In this document: one piece after another, positions 31,274 to 40,311 of the stretch
Layout: each line of letters opens with the position of its first letter
Position numbering within the stretch: the first letter of the stretch is position 1
Position numbers and translations under genes: made by a program
The notes under the pieces: generated by a model
Databases searched by the model: none
Seen by the model: only the letters and a program-made list of their open reading frames with translations
Told to the model about the DNA's origin: nothing
NCBI GenBank assembly: GCA_017504435.1
Contig: JAFVRD010000001.1
Location: 1-57,608 of the forward strand
Length of the DNA: 57,608 bases
Direction: 5' to 3'
From: Lentisphaeria bacterium
GTDB taxonomy: Bacteria > Verrucomicrobiota > Lentisphaeria > Victivallales > Victivallaceae

Positions 31274-33346
31274 TTATTTTTTCCGATCCAACGTCCGGGT
31301 CACTGCCAGAAAGACCAGCAATATTCCTCCGGTGAGCAATGCCGATGCTGACAGCATGGAACGGTCAAAACGCATTCCCGCCCATCCCAGAGTCAACCCG
31401 GTCAGCAATGATGCCAGATTTAAGATACCATCGGCAAATTTCTGCAATTTTTTGATTGCCAGACCCCAGAATGATATTTTTTTGACCTGATTGACATCTC
31501 CGGAACGTTTCATAGCGGCGTATACCAAAGTGGCACACATTTTTTCCATGGATATCCCCGCCTGCCGTGCCGCTTTCGGTACCAGACTGTGATCGGTATT
31601 TCCGGGCAGCGAATTGCCCTCCAAAATCCGGGGTACTCCATCACTGCCGACAATGAAATCCACCCGCAGAATATCCCGGCATCCGGCGGCATGATAAAAT
31701 TTCAATGCGTATTCCCGGGCAAGTTTACGGCTGTTATCCGAAATCGTTTTGGGCGGACAGAAATACTGAGTTTCGCCGTTTTTATAATCATATTTGGCAT
31801 CCCAGGTATAAAAATCTGAACTTGGCGGCACGATCTCAATGACCTCCAATGCCGAAGCATTTATGACCGGCACCGTGATCTCGGCTCCGGGCAGAAACTC
31901 CTCTACCAGCAATTCATCGGCAAGTTTGAATTCCGCATCAAGAGCATTATCCCATTCATCTGCTGATGAAACTTTTACAACTCCGACCGATGAACCTTCA
32001 CAAGGGGCTTTGACAACGACCGGAAATTGCAAATTCTCCGGAAAACTCCGGTTGCGTTTATTGATCACCGCCCACGGCGCAGTAGGCAGAGAAATTTCAT
32101 CAAGCAAACGTTTGGTCGCTATTTTATCCATGACCAGTGCGCTGGACACCGAAGATGAACCGACAAAACGCAGCCGGGCATTTTCCAGTTTTTTCTGCAA
32201 TTCGCCATCTTCTCCGAAACCGCCATGCAAAACCGGATAGACCACATCACTTTGTACCATAGTATCGGTGATCTCACAACTGCGGATATCGCTTAATTCC
32301 ACCTTGAATCCGGCTTTTCGCAACGCGGTGGCAACTGTAGTACCGCTTTTCAGAGAAACTTCCCTCTCACTGCTCACTCCGCCATACAGCACATTTATCA
32401 GCGGAGAAGGTGTATCTGTTTCAATATCTCCGGCAACTGCCGGATTCACCGGCACGATTTCGGTCGTCAGATAAAATCCGTGTTTTTCGCTGACCGCACG
32501 GCGCAGAATACGGATCATCCGCAAATAATCTGCTTCAGATGCTTTGCCGGTATTGACCAGATAATTGGCATGTTTTTCACTGACGATCAGATCTCCGACC
32601 CGGAAACCGCGCAAACCGCACTGATCAATAAGCTTTCCGGCAGGATCCAAATCGGAAACATTCCGGAACGCACAACCGGCAGTCCTGCCGCCGGGTTCAC
32701 GCTGACGCCGCTTCTCGGTTTCTGCCAAAATCGCATCTTCTTCGCACTCGATGTCTCCGGCGGTCAGCTGAAATACCGCTTCGGTAATGACCACATCCGC
32801 AGGGATATCACTCCCCCGGTAGACCCAATGCATATCTCCGGCAGCAGCGCGCCACCTTTTTCCGTTGAAACGCACTCCGCTCAATTCTTTGACAAGCATC
32901 CCGATTTCCACGCCGTTGGCTCCGGCATTCATCCGCAATGCTCCGCCGATAGTACCGGGAATCCCGGATAACGGAGCCAACCCCGACAATCCGGATTTTG
33001 CACACAAAGATGCCAATACCGGCAGACGGGCAAACGCTCCGCAACGTACCGTCAAGTCATTTTCAAATACGACTTTGGAAAATTCTTTGCCGGAAATCTT
33101 GATCATCACTCCGTCGTAAGGAGTATCCATACCGACCAGATTGGTTCCGGCACCGAGGATGAAAACTTTTATCTGCCGCCGATGCAAATAACGCAGCAAC
33201 GCAGTCAATTGTCCGCAATCGGCAGGTTCAGCTAATACCGGCAGCAATGCACTGCCGATGCCAAGAGAAGTGATTTCCCGGTAGGAGACATTTTCAGAGA
33301 TCTTCAGTTCCGGAAATTCCCGGCGCAGGATTGCGGCTGTTTTCAT
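31274..33346 (-). CDS. MurB-Ddl fusion with C-terminal membrane tail
   Basis: A 690-aa bifunctional peptidoglycan enzyme. Residues 1-305 form MurB (UDP-N-acetylenolpyruvoylglucosamine reductase): FAD-binding FILGAGTNLV, PGTIGGALRMNAGA, RTAGCAFRN (Cys225 at the usual Ser/Cys proton-donor position), AGKLIDQCGLRGFRVGD, and the late Glu296 in TTEIVPV. Residues about 316-630 form D-Ala-D-Ala ligase (ATP-grasp): LYGGVSSEREVSLKSG, LHGGFGEDGELQ, VVVKAPCEGSSVGVVKV, LEGNSLPGNTDHSLVPKAA. Residues about 640-690 add two hydrophobic segments. The fusion would join two consecutive cytoplasmic precursor steps and tether them to the membrane. Gaps to hisI and the GcvT-like gene are 5 and 15 nt. Confidence 0.92.
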   Translation of the reverse strand: MKTAAILRREFPELKISENVSYREITSLGIGSALLPVLAEPADCGQLTALLRYLHRRQIKVFILGAGTNLVGMDTPYDGVMIKISGKEFSKVVFENDLTVRCGAFARLPVLASLCAKSGLSGLAPLSGIPGTIGGALRMNAGANGVEIGMLVKELSGVRFNGKRWRAAAGDMHWVYRGSDIPADVVITEAVFQLTAGDIECEEDAILAETEKRRQREPGGRTAGCAFRNVSDLDPAGKLIDQCGLRGFRVGDLIVSEKHANYLVNTGKASEADYLRMIRILRRAVSEKHGFYLTTEIVPVNPAVAGDIETDTPSPLINVLYGGVSSEREVSLKSGTTVATALRKAGFKVELSDIRSCEITDTMVQSDVVYPVLHGGFGEDGELQKKLENARLRFVGSSSVSSALVMDKIATKRLLDEISLPTAPWAVINKRNRSFPENLQFPVVVKAPCEGSSVGVVKVSSADEWDNALDAEFKLADELLVEEFLPGAEITVPVINASALEVIEIVPPSSDFYTWDAKYDYKNGETQYFCPPKTISDNSRKLAREYALKFYHAAGCRDILRVDFIVGSDGVPRILEGNSLPGNTDHSLVPKAARQAGISMEKMCATLVYAAMKRSGDVNQVKKISFWGLAIKKLQKFADGILNLASLLTGLTLGWAGMRFDRSMLSASALLTGGILLVFLAVTRTLDRKK

Positions 33347-33351
33347 CGTAC

Positions 33352-33693
33352 TTATATCTCCTGTAATGAACCGTCTGCAGTCACTTCACGGTAAAAGCAG
33401 CTCCGATTGCCGGTGTGACAGGCAATATTGCCGATTTGCTCGACTTTGAATACGACTGTATCAGCATCACAATCCACCAGAATTTGCATGATTTTCTGCA
33501 AATGTCCGCTGGTTTCACCTTTTTTCCACAGCTCCTGACGGCTGCGTGAGTAATAAGTGGCATATCCGGAACGCAGCGTTTCCGCCCACGATTCAGGAGA
33601 AATATACGCCAGCATCAATATTTCCCCGGTTTTATGATCCTGGGCAACTGCCGGGATCAAACCGCCGCATTTCTCAAAATCCAGTTTGACCAT
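33352..33693 (-). CDS. hisI: Phosphoribosyl-AMP cyclohydrolase
   Basis: A 113-aa stand-alone HisI (without the HisE pyrophosphohydrolase domain) that opens the adenine ring in histidine synthesis. It has the metal-binding DCDADTVVF and the following [13 protein letters not shown] with the zinc cysteines, and the N-terminal [20 protein letters not shown]. It lies in a mixed operon with rpe and murB-ddl; no other his gene is visible here. It is followed by murB-ddl after 5 nt. Confidence 0.93.
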   Translation of the reverse strand: MVKLDFEKCGGLIPAVAQDHKTGEILMLAYISPESWAETLRSGYATYYSRSRQELWKKGETSGHLQKIMQILVDCDADTVVFKVEQIGNIACHTGNRSCFYREVTADGSLQEI

Positions 33694-33705
33694 GTTGCAC
33701 CTGAA

Positions 33706-33906
33706 TTATTTTTTACTGCCATTGCAATACACTTGCGTGAAAAGCATCGAAACGATCATCAGCAGCAGTGCGATCACAATATTGATCTTGTCATGCAATT
33801 CCCAGGAAATTCCATCCTCGTGAAAATTCAAACTGATGCCGTTGCAGATCACGATGACCGCCAGAATCGCAAAGAAGATATTTACAATAATTCCGACCAT
33901 TTTCAT
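33706..33906 (-). CDS. Small two-span membrane protein, 66 aa
   Basis: A 66-residue protein with two hydrophobic helices (about 4-22 and 41-60) separated by a short polar loop (FHEDGISWELHDK). GAGGTG stands before the ATG, and the gaps to rpe and hisI are 8 and 12 nt, so it is an integral part of the operon. No family recognised. Histidines and acidic residues in the loop might contact a partner. Confidence 0.65.
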   Translation of the reverse strand: MKMVGIIVNIFFAILAVIVICNGISLNFHEDGISWELHDKINIVIALLLMIVSMLFTQVYCNGSKK

Positions 33907-33914
33907 TTTTCACC

Positions 33915-34619
33915 TCACAGAGCAGTGTCCAGAAGTTCTTTGGCATCGTGCAGAACTTTGACAGCTTTGACCATGCCTTCCGGATGACGGAAAACCGATG
34001 TTCCTGCCACCAGAACATTGGCTCCGTTGGCAACGACTTTATTCACGTTTTTCTCGCCGATACCGCCGTCGACCTCAATATGACAATTCAAATTCCGGCG
34101 GGCGATCTCTCTGCGGAATGCGGCGATTTTCAGAACCTGATCCTCCATGAAACTCTGTCCGCCGAATCCCGGTTCCACTGTCATGACCAATACCATTTCC
34201 AATTTATCCAAATACGGGAACAACGCCTCTGCCGGAGTGGCAGGTTTCAGTGACATGCCTGCCGTACATCCCTGCGCATGAATACAGTCAACAGTCTGGT
34301 CAAGGTCATCAGAACACTCGTAATGAAATGTAATATGATCCGCCCCCGCTTTGGCAAATGCCGGAGCATAAAACAGCGGCCGGTCGATCATCAAATGCAC
34401 ATCAAACAATGCCTGATTGCGTTTACGTAAAGAGGAGATCACCGGTACTCCGAAAGAAATATTCGGCACCAGTTTACCATCCATCACATCCAAATGGAGC
34501 AATTCTGCTCCGGCTGCGACGACCTCATCACACTCTCTGCCCAATTCACAAAAATCCGCCGCCAGAATTGACGGGGAAACCAGGATTTCACTCCGGGAAA
34601 ATTTTCTGATATCCAACAT
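33915..34619 (-). CDS. rpe: Ribulose-phosphate 3-epimerase
   Basis: A 234-aa TIM-barrel enzyme of the pentose phosphate pathway, interconverting ribulose 5-phosphate and xylulose 5-phosphate. Family blocks: VSPSILAADF, LHLDVMDGKLVPNISFG (metal His and Asp), FDVHLMIDRP, TVEPGFGGQSF and VDGGIGEKN (catalytic Asp). I start it at the ATG at 34619 because AAGGA lies 10 nt upstream; the frame extends further but the extra part overlaps the CNNM gene. Confidence 0.94.
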   Translation of the reverse strand: MLDIRKFSRSEILVSPSILAADFCELGRECDEVVAAGAELLHLDVMDGKLVPNISFGVPVISSLRKRNQALFDVHLMIDRPLFYAPAFAKAGADHITFHYECSDDLDQTVDCIHAQGCTAGMSLKPATPAEALFPYLDKLEMVLVMTVEPGFGGQSFMEDQVLKIAAFRREIARRNLNCHIEVDGGIGEKNVNKVVANGANVLVAGTSVFRHPEGMVKAVKVLHDAKELLDTAL

Positions 34620-34660
34620 TTTCAGCATTTCCTTATTATATTTTGTTACTGTAAAATCTC

Positions 34661-35959
34661 TCAAAGCAAAGATTTGCGCCGCAAATGAAATTCCCACACC
34701 TGTGAACGGCGGATTTTGCGGACGAAAAACTCGGCATTTTTCCAAACCAGCGAATCACCGACTTTGACCTGACGCCCCATCTCCCGGGCAAACCATCCGG
34801 AAACTGATTCGGCACGGCGGGGCAAATCCAAATTAGTCTCTCTGACCAGCTGGGTCATGGGAATTCCACCGCCAACTACCCAGAGATTTTCCCGTGGAGA
34901 GTAAAACGTCCGCGGCAATGGATCAAATTCATCATCCAGATCCCCGATAAGCTCCTCCACAATATCTTCCAACGTGACCAATCCACGGGTCTCTCCTGTA
35001 TCCGGATCACTGATGATCGTCATGTGGCAATGCTGAGCAGCAAACATCTCCAACAGCTTGCTGGCAGTATCTTCCGGTTCCGCAAATGCGATCGGACGCA
35101 TGATCTCCGCCAGTTTCATATCTCCTTTGCCGTGATGTACCGCCAGAATGATCTCTTTAATATTCACATAGCCGGGGATATTGTTCCGGTTGCCGCCGAC
35201 ACACAGCGGATAACGGGTGTGAAAATCATTTCCGGTCACTGAAATCGCATCATCCAGCGACATATTCACATCCAGAAACGCCACGTCTTCGGCAGCAATC
35301 ATCACATCAGCAGCACAGCGTTCCGACAAATACGGCACCATCCGGATGATCCGTTCCTGCCGGCTGCTGATGACCTGAGAACTGCGCGCCATGGATGCCA
35401 ATGCCGAAATCTCCTCAGCCGGAGTCGGATGTTCCGGTGCCCTGCCCTCAAACGGGCGGTTGAATATTTTGGTCAATTTGATCAGCGGTGACAAAATCAC
35501 CGACGCAACACTCAACGGACGCGCAGTTACCTGCAGTATCCGGATATTGAAACGCACGCCTAACGTTTTCGGCAGCAATTCAGTATATTGCACCATCACC
35601 AGCGTAAATGCCAGTGAAAACAACCCCATATAAGCTCCGGCAAATAAACTTTGGAAACTGGCACCGGCGATTGATGCACCAATGGTATGGGCCGCCGTAT
35701 TCAAAATCAAAATAACTGCCAGCGGCTTATCAATGTCCCGTTTCAACGCAGCGATCACCTCTCCGGATTTCGGTGAACGCTGCCGCAGCTCCGCCAGCTG
35801 ACTTGGACTCAGACTCAGTATCGCGGCTTCCATCAATGAACAAATGTGTGAAACAAACAACGCACAGCATAAACTGCTGACAAATGCTACCCAGGCATGC
35901 CACTGCCCGAAACTCTCTGCTGATTGCCCGGAGGCAATCAATATAAATGCATCCTCCAC
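34661..35959 (-). CDS. CNNM/HlyC-CorC-type membrane protein with CBS pair
   Basis: A 432-aa protein with a DUF21 membrane domain (about 1-190, four hydrophobic helices and SLMEAAILSLSPSQLAEL), two CBS domains (about 205-330, with the typical ending GLVTLEDIVEELIGDLDDE) and a C-terminal CorC_HlyC transporter-associated domain (NLWVVGGGIPMTQL). Members of this group export Mg2+ or act in its control. The start is GTG at 35959 with GGGGA upstream. It sits 41 nt before rpe and 140 nt behind the TPR-like gene. Confidence 0.88.
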   Translation of the reverse strand: MEDAFILIASGQSAESFGQWHAWVAFVSSLCCALFVSHICSLMEAAILSLSPSQLAELRQRSPKSGEVIAALKRDIDKPLAVILILNTAAHTIGASIAGASFQSLFAGAYMGLFSLAFTLVMVQYTELLPKTLGVRFNIRILQVTARPLSVASVILSPLIKLTKIFNRPFEGRAPEHPTPAEEISALASMARSSQVISSRQERIIRMVPYLSERCAADVMIAAEDVAFLDVNMSLDDAISVTGNDFHTRYPLCVGGNRNNIPGYVNIKEIILAVHHGKGDMKLAEIMRPIAFAEPEDTASKLLEMFAAQHCHMTIISDPDTGETRGLVTLEDIVEELIGDLDDEFDPLPRTFYSPRENLWVVGGGIPMTQLVRETNLDLPRRAESVSGWFAREMGRQVKVGDSLVWKNAEFFVRKIRRSQVWEFHLRRKSLL

Positions 35960-36099
35960 TTTATATTCCCCGAATATTATTCTGCGGTCAACTTACATAT
36001 CCTGTGTTTTTATTCTGACACCGCAAAATGTTTGGTTGATTTTGACAATTGAGAAAAAACGTTACCCGGCAAACCGTACCGGGACGGGATCTGAGCAGA

Positions 36100-37704
36100 T
36101 CACATCGCTTTTTCCTCCTTGGTCTCCGCTTTTTCTGCGGCTATTGCGGCATTTAATATTGTCACCATTGCCGGTGGTAAATTCGCCCGGTTCCACTCCA
36201 ATATTCCGCTTTTCAACTGAGAATAAGGCGGCAGAGTGTTGCGTTTGACATCGCGGTTTTCCGCGCTGTATTTACGGTAAATATAGTTGGCCAGTCTCTC
36301 GTTGGCAACCGCAGCTTCACGGTTGCCATAGATCAGATTGAGAATACTGCGCTGAATAAGACCGCTGATAACAGCATGAGCTTTTTTCACGTCAGCATCC
36401 CGGACATCTTCAGCAAATTCGACCATGACAAATTCATCCAGAGTTTTCTGTTTCTGAGGTCCGTCTTCCTTGAGAAGTTTCTGGAAAAATTCTTTGGCTT
36501 TGGATACGTTCCCGTTGATATAGATCAGCGGAATGGCATCTTTCAGGTAGTTGATCCTGGCACTGCGAAAGCTCTCGGCACTGCCTAAATGACGCTCCTC
36601 TTCAATTTTTTGCGCTCTGAGAAAATTCTCATACGCAGCATCTGCCAACGCCAGATTCGGCGTGATCTGAATATCCGGATTGCCGTCTTTATCCCGGATC
36701 ATCAGCAGTTTGCCGCTCCGGAACGCGGATTGCAGCGATTGGGTGACGATCCGCATACAATGCACATCGTTGGCACCGTTTTTGTCCATACCGATCGTTG
36801 CCCAGTAGATCGCTTGAGATTCAGGTACCCGCCAATCCATTTTACCGTACCGGCGGTCGATTTCTGCCATTTTTTGCGCATCCAGACGCAATTTTTCATT
36901 CAGCAGCCTGACCCGGAACGCATTCTGGACGGTATTGAAATCCTTTTCGCCCAGTGAATTCTTAAACGTTTCCGGCAATGCCGCCGGTATCGGAGTCCGG
37001 AAAAGTGTATACAATTCCTGATAGTTCTTGCATCCGGCTGCTGCCGCAATGCCCCACAGCCGGTGGTCGGCAGGAAAAATCTCCATAAACGCTTCCTCGG
37101 ATGCCGGAGCCGAAGCCAGTGCTTCAATATCCGGCCGTTCATCTCCGAGGATCATCATCATCTGCAGAGCCAGCTGCCGTTTATAGTACAAATTTGCATC
37201 ATCCAGCACATTGCCCAGTTTATGAGAAAATATCCACGCCAGCTCTTTATACAGCACCGGATCATCAGGATTATAATCCAATGCCTTGTCCCGGATCAAT
37301 TTAATACCTTCATTGACCCAATACCAACGATCCTCATGATCTGAACTGGTCACGGAAATATTATACGCCAAATTCCACGCCAGATATGCCGTCCCTCCGG
37401 AATAATTGGGCTGCAAATCAGTTATCCAGCGTGCCAGCTGCACCATTTCAAAATAATTCTTTTTGGATTTGAGCGTTTCCGAACGCAGCCACAATACGTC
37501 GGCAAGCAATCCCCGGAAACTGCCCAGTGCCACAGATGAAAACGCCACTATCGGCGGAGCATCTGCCACTTTACCGGAAAAGCGCAACTGTTCCTGATCA
37601 ATAGTATTGTCCAATTTGCTCTCAATACCGCGTATTCCCAACAGTACTCCGGCGGTAACGGCAAGCAATATTGTAAAAAGTGAAATATTCTTAAATCGGT
37701 TCAT
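36100..37704 (-). CDS. Membrane-anchored TPR-like protein of the ABC operon
   Basis: A 534-aa protein with one N-terminal membrane segment (about 8-25) and a large soluble region of helical pairs. Segments such as LRSETLKSKKNYFEMVQLARWITDLQPNYSGGTAYLAWNLA and KELAWIFSHKLGNVLDDANLYYKR (each seen in part) look like tetratricopeptide-type repeats, though consensus is weak. The protein would face the periplasm or the cytoplasm and act as a partner of the ABC transporter encoded just upstream; it overlaps the permease gene by 4 nt. No enzymatic motif is seen. Confidence 0.72.
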   Translation of the reverse strand: MNRFKNISLFTILLAVTAGVLLGIRGIESKLDNTIDQEQLRFSGKVADAPPIVAFSSVALGSFRGLLADVLWLRSETLKSKKNYFEMVQLARWITDLQPNYSGGTAYLAWNLAYNISVTSSDHEDRWYWVNEGIKLIRDKALDYNPDDPVLYKELAWIFSHKLGNVLDDANLYYKRQLALQMMMILGDERPDIEALASAPASEEAFMEIFPADHRLWGIAAAAGCKNYQELYTLFRTPIPAALPETFKNSLGEKDFNTVQNAFRVRLLNEKLRLDAQKMAEIDRRYGKMDWRVPESQAIYWATIGMDKNGANDVHCMRIVTQSLQSAFRSGKLLMIRDKDGNPDIQITPNLALADAAYENFLRAQKIEEERHLGSAESFRSARINYLKDAIPLIYINGNVSKAKEFFQKLLKEDGPQKQKTLDEFVMVEFAEDVRDADVKKAHAVISGLIQRSILNLIYGNREAAVANERLANYIYRKYSAENRDVKRNTLPPYSQLKSGILEWNRANLPPAMVTILNAAIAAEKAETKEEKAM

Positions 37705-39131
37705 TTTCTCACCGCAGCTCCCAATTCACGCACACAGTAAAGCAATATTCCGGCAACAAACAGCGGCATACCGCGCAACACAAAATATTTCAGGAACAAT
37801 TTACCTATAAATGCGTATTCGACCAGATAACCGCCTGCCAGCAGATCAGTAACATCAAACCGCTGCAGCGGAATAACTCCCCACAACAGCACTCCGGCTA
37901 TGAATTGCCCCAGGTGGTCAAATGCCGATTCTGCGTAAAATTCCGAATCCGTCAGGATCATGGAAAAACTGCCGAACAGCAAATAACTGCAGACCATGAA
38001 TATTGCCGTCGGCATGGTCAATATCCCACCCAATGCACACGCCAGACCAGAAAGCAGCAACAGCTGGATCACCATGACCAGCATACCACGCAGGTAATTT
38101 TCCACAAATCCGGTCACCGGCACCAACAGCTGCGGACCGTCCGCCTGCTGATAATAATGTTTTTTACCATAACGATCAAAATTTGTCACCATGATCTGAA
38201 CTTTGCCATCCGGAGTTATCACACCTTTGGGCAGCACTTTTTCATGAAAAACTCCGGTCATCAGCATTTCCGGCTGCTGGCTCAATGCCTGAGGATATAC
38301 GTTGAATGTCTTGTTTTCCGGATTGATAAACGGCATTGCCACCTGCCACAGCCAATAACTGTTGCTCTGATCTTCGCTGGAAATCTTGCCCAGATAAGGA
38401 CGGTAACGCAAATAAATTCCGGTATCGTTCAACTCCAGAGGCAGATTCTCAAACGTCCATACAAAGGCTTTCCCGGGAGCGATTTCCACCGGTGCAGTCA
38501 ACCGCTTGAGCAATTCACTGCGCATACCGGCAATCTCATCATCGCTGAGACGTTTTCCTTCATTGGCTGCCGCATTCACACTCCGCTTGATCTGCTCATC
38601 GACGATTTTCCGGAAATCCGGACGGGTCGGATGAAAGCTGCGGCGTCCCACCAGAATCTTGGTGCGGATGCGCTCTTTTTCCGATTCAGCACGAACACGT
38701 TCCGACTGCCGTTCCGCCAAACGGCTCTCCTGGCCGGCACTCTGGTAGCGAAACATAACAATACCGTAAATCGTAACTGCCGAAATCGCCAACAGAATAA
38801 TGTTTATCAAATTGATCCCTGTCCATTTTCCCAACCATATCGTGATCCGGGAAACCGGTTTGGATGCCACCATGTGGATCTGGTAATTGTCAATATCCTG
38901 CGACATGATCCAGCATCCCAGCCATAATGACGACAGCGACAGAATTATACTCACCGCCCACAGACTGTACAACAGTGAAACCCGGATGAATTCTTCAGCT
39001 TTACCAACAGATATCGACACCGGGATCACCACGATACACAACAGCAGCAATGCCAGCAGAAGCTGAAAAATATGCGACCGCATCGAACTGCGGAACGTCA
39101 ATTTAACAATGGCAGAAAACGCTTTCATCAT
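37701..39131 (-). CDS. ABC-2-type transporter permease
   Basis: A 476-aa permease with an N-terminal helix (about 17-40), a second around 55-80 and a third near 105-125, then a large soluble insert of about 200 residues (rich in Arg/Glu and beta-like sequence), then four or more hydrophobic helices (about 340-470). This layout matches ABC exporters of the ABC-2/NosY kind with an extracytoplasmic domain. It overlaps the ATPase gene by 4 nt and the TPR-like gene by 4 nt. Substrate unknown. Confidence 0.82.
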   Translation of the reverse strand: MMKAFSAIVKLTFRSSMRSHIFQLLLALLLLCIVVIPVSISVGKAEEFIRVSLLYSLWAVSIILSLSSLWLGCWIMSQDIDNYQIHMVASKPVSRITIWLGKWTGINLINIILLAISAVTIYGIVMFRYQSAGQESRLAERQSERVRAESEKERIRTKILVGRRSFHPTRPDFRKIVDEQIKRSVNAAANEGKRLSDDEIAGMRSELLKRLTAPVEIAPGKAFVWTFENLPLELNDTGIYLRYRPYLGKISSEDQSNSYWLWQVAMPFINPENKTFNVYPQALSQQPEMLMTGVFHEKVLPKGVITPDGKVQIMVTNFDRYGKKHYYQQADGPQLLVPVTGFVENYLRGMLVMVIQLLLLSGLACALGGILTMPTAIFMVCSYLLFGSFSMILTDSEFYAESAFDHLGQFIAGVLLWGVIPLQRFDVTDLLAGGYLVEYAFIGKLFLKYFVLRGMPLFVAGILLYCVRELGAAVRK

Positions 39132-40294
39132 TCACCTTGTTTACCGCCGAGCAACGCATCAAGTTTATCATTGGCCTGACGCAGTTTTTCACTGTCTGAA
39201 ACTTCTTCTCCGGCAGTTGTTTTTTCAGTTTTCTTTTGAACCGGCTCGTTCAAAACCTCCGCCAGACGTTCATCCCTGTCAATTTGCGGTGCTTTTTCAA
39301 CCACCGCATCCGGAAGCACTTCCGATCCGGAATTCAGCAGAGATTCCAAAACCGCGCTCTTGTTATCACCACTGCCGGTGAGATATTCTGCGATCTGACC
39401 GCTGGAATCAACTCCGCTGGTGGCAACACTTTCTTCGCGTGCTTTGGCAATAACATCCAGGAAAAATTCCTCCAGTGTACGGCGCGGATGATCGATTTTG
39501 AATTCATCACCATGCAGATTTTCCCGGAGCAGTTCCAGCACTTTATCCATCACCGGTTTCGGCAGATGCGGAGTAAGGATCCTGGTCTTTTCACTGACCG
39601 CCAGCAGGTCATCCAAGGCACCTTCGGCACGAATCTGACCGCCGTAAAGAATGATCACCCGGTCACATACATCTTCAACATCACTGAGCAAATGACTGGT
39701 GACAAGCACCGTTTTACCGCGTTTTTTCAATGCGAGGATCAGGTCTTTCACCTCCCGGCACCCCAACGGATCCAAACCGCTGGTCGGCTCATCCAGAATC
39801 AGAAATGCCGGATCATTGATCATCGCCTGTGCCAGACCGATCCGCCGCGCCATACCTTTGGAAAACTCCCCGACTTTGCGGTAGCGGGCATGAGATAAAC
39901 CGACCATATCCAGTAATTGGTCGATCCGCATTTTGCGATCCTGCGCGGAAATATTGAACAGCGAACCGAAAAAGTCCAATGTCTCCTCTGCAGTGAGGAA
40001 TTTATACAAATACGACTCCTCCGGCAGATAGCCGATCTCTTTTTTGGTATCGACTGCCCGGGGAGATTTTCCGAAAACGGTGACTTTTCCGCCGGTGGGA
40101 TAAAGCAGTCCCAACAGCATTTTCACAGTAGTGGATTTTCCGGAACCGTTCGGTCCCAGCAAACCGACCACCTCTCCCGGACGGATCTCAAAATCAATTC
40201 CATTGACAGCTCTGGCCTTGGGACGGTTCCAGAAATCCCGGAACATTTTGGTCAATCCTACCGCCTGAACTATCGGTTCATAATCGCGTTCCAT
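39128..40294 (-). CDS. ABC transporter ATP-binding protein
   Basis: A 388-aa ATPase. Walker A is GLLGPNGSGKSTTVK, the signature motif is FSKGMARRIGLAQAM, Walker B with catalytic Glu is FLILDEPTSGLDP, and the H-loop is VLVTSHLLSD. After the nucleotide-binding domain (about 1-235) comes a long C-terminal region with Glu/Lys- and Ala-rich stretches that is not part of the canonical domain; it may regulate assembly. I start at ATG 40294 with AGGAA upstream; a TTG just before is an alternative. It follows the P-type ATPase by 17 nt. Confidence 0.92.
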   Translation of the reverse strand: MERDYEPIVQAVGLTKMFRDFWNRPKARAVNGIDFEIRPGEVVGLLGPNGSGKSTTVKMLLGLLYPTGGKVTVFGKSPRAVDTKKEIGYLPEESYLYKFLTAEETLDFFGSLFNISAQDRKMRIDQLLDMVGLSHARYRKVGEFSKGMARRIGLAQAMINDPAFLILDEPTSGLDPLGCREVKDLILALKKRGKTVLVTSHLLSDVEDVCDRVIILYGGQIRAEGALDDLLAVSEKTRILTPHLPKPVMDKVLELLRENLHGDEFKIDHPRRTLEEFFLDVIAKAREESVATSGVDSSGQIAEYLTGSGDNKSAVLESLLNSGSEVLPDAVVEKAPQIDRDERLAEVLNEPVQKKTEKTTAGEEVSDSEKLRQANDKLDALLGGKQGE

Positions 40295-40311
40295 CAAATT
40301 TCCTCACCTGT

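Noticed and set aside
37905-38927. A 340-codon plus-strand frame opposite the ABC permease
   Set aside because: Its translation is dominated by His/Gln/Arg, without a start signal; the minus strand has a 4-nt overlap operon.
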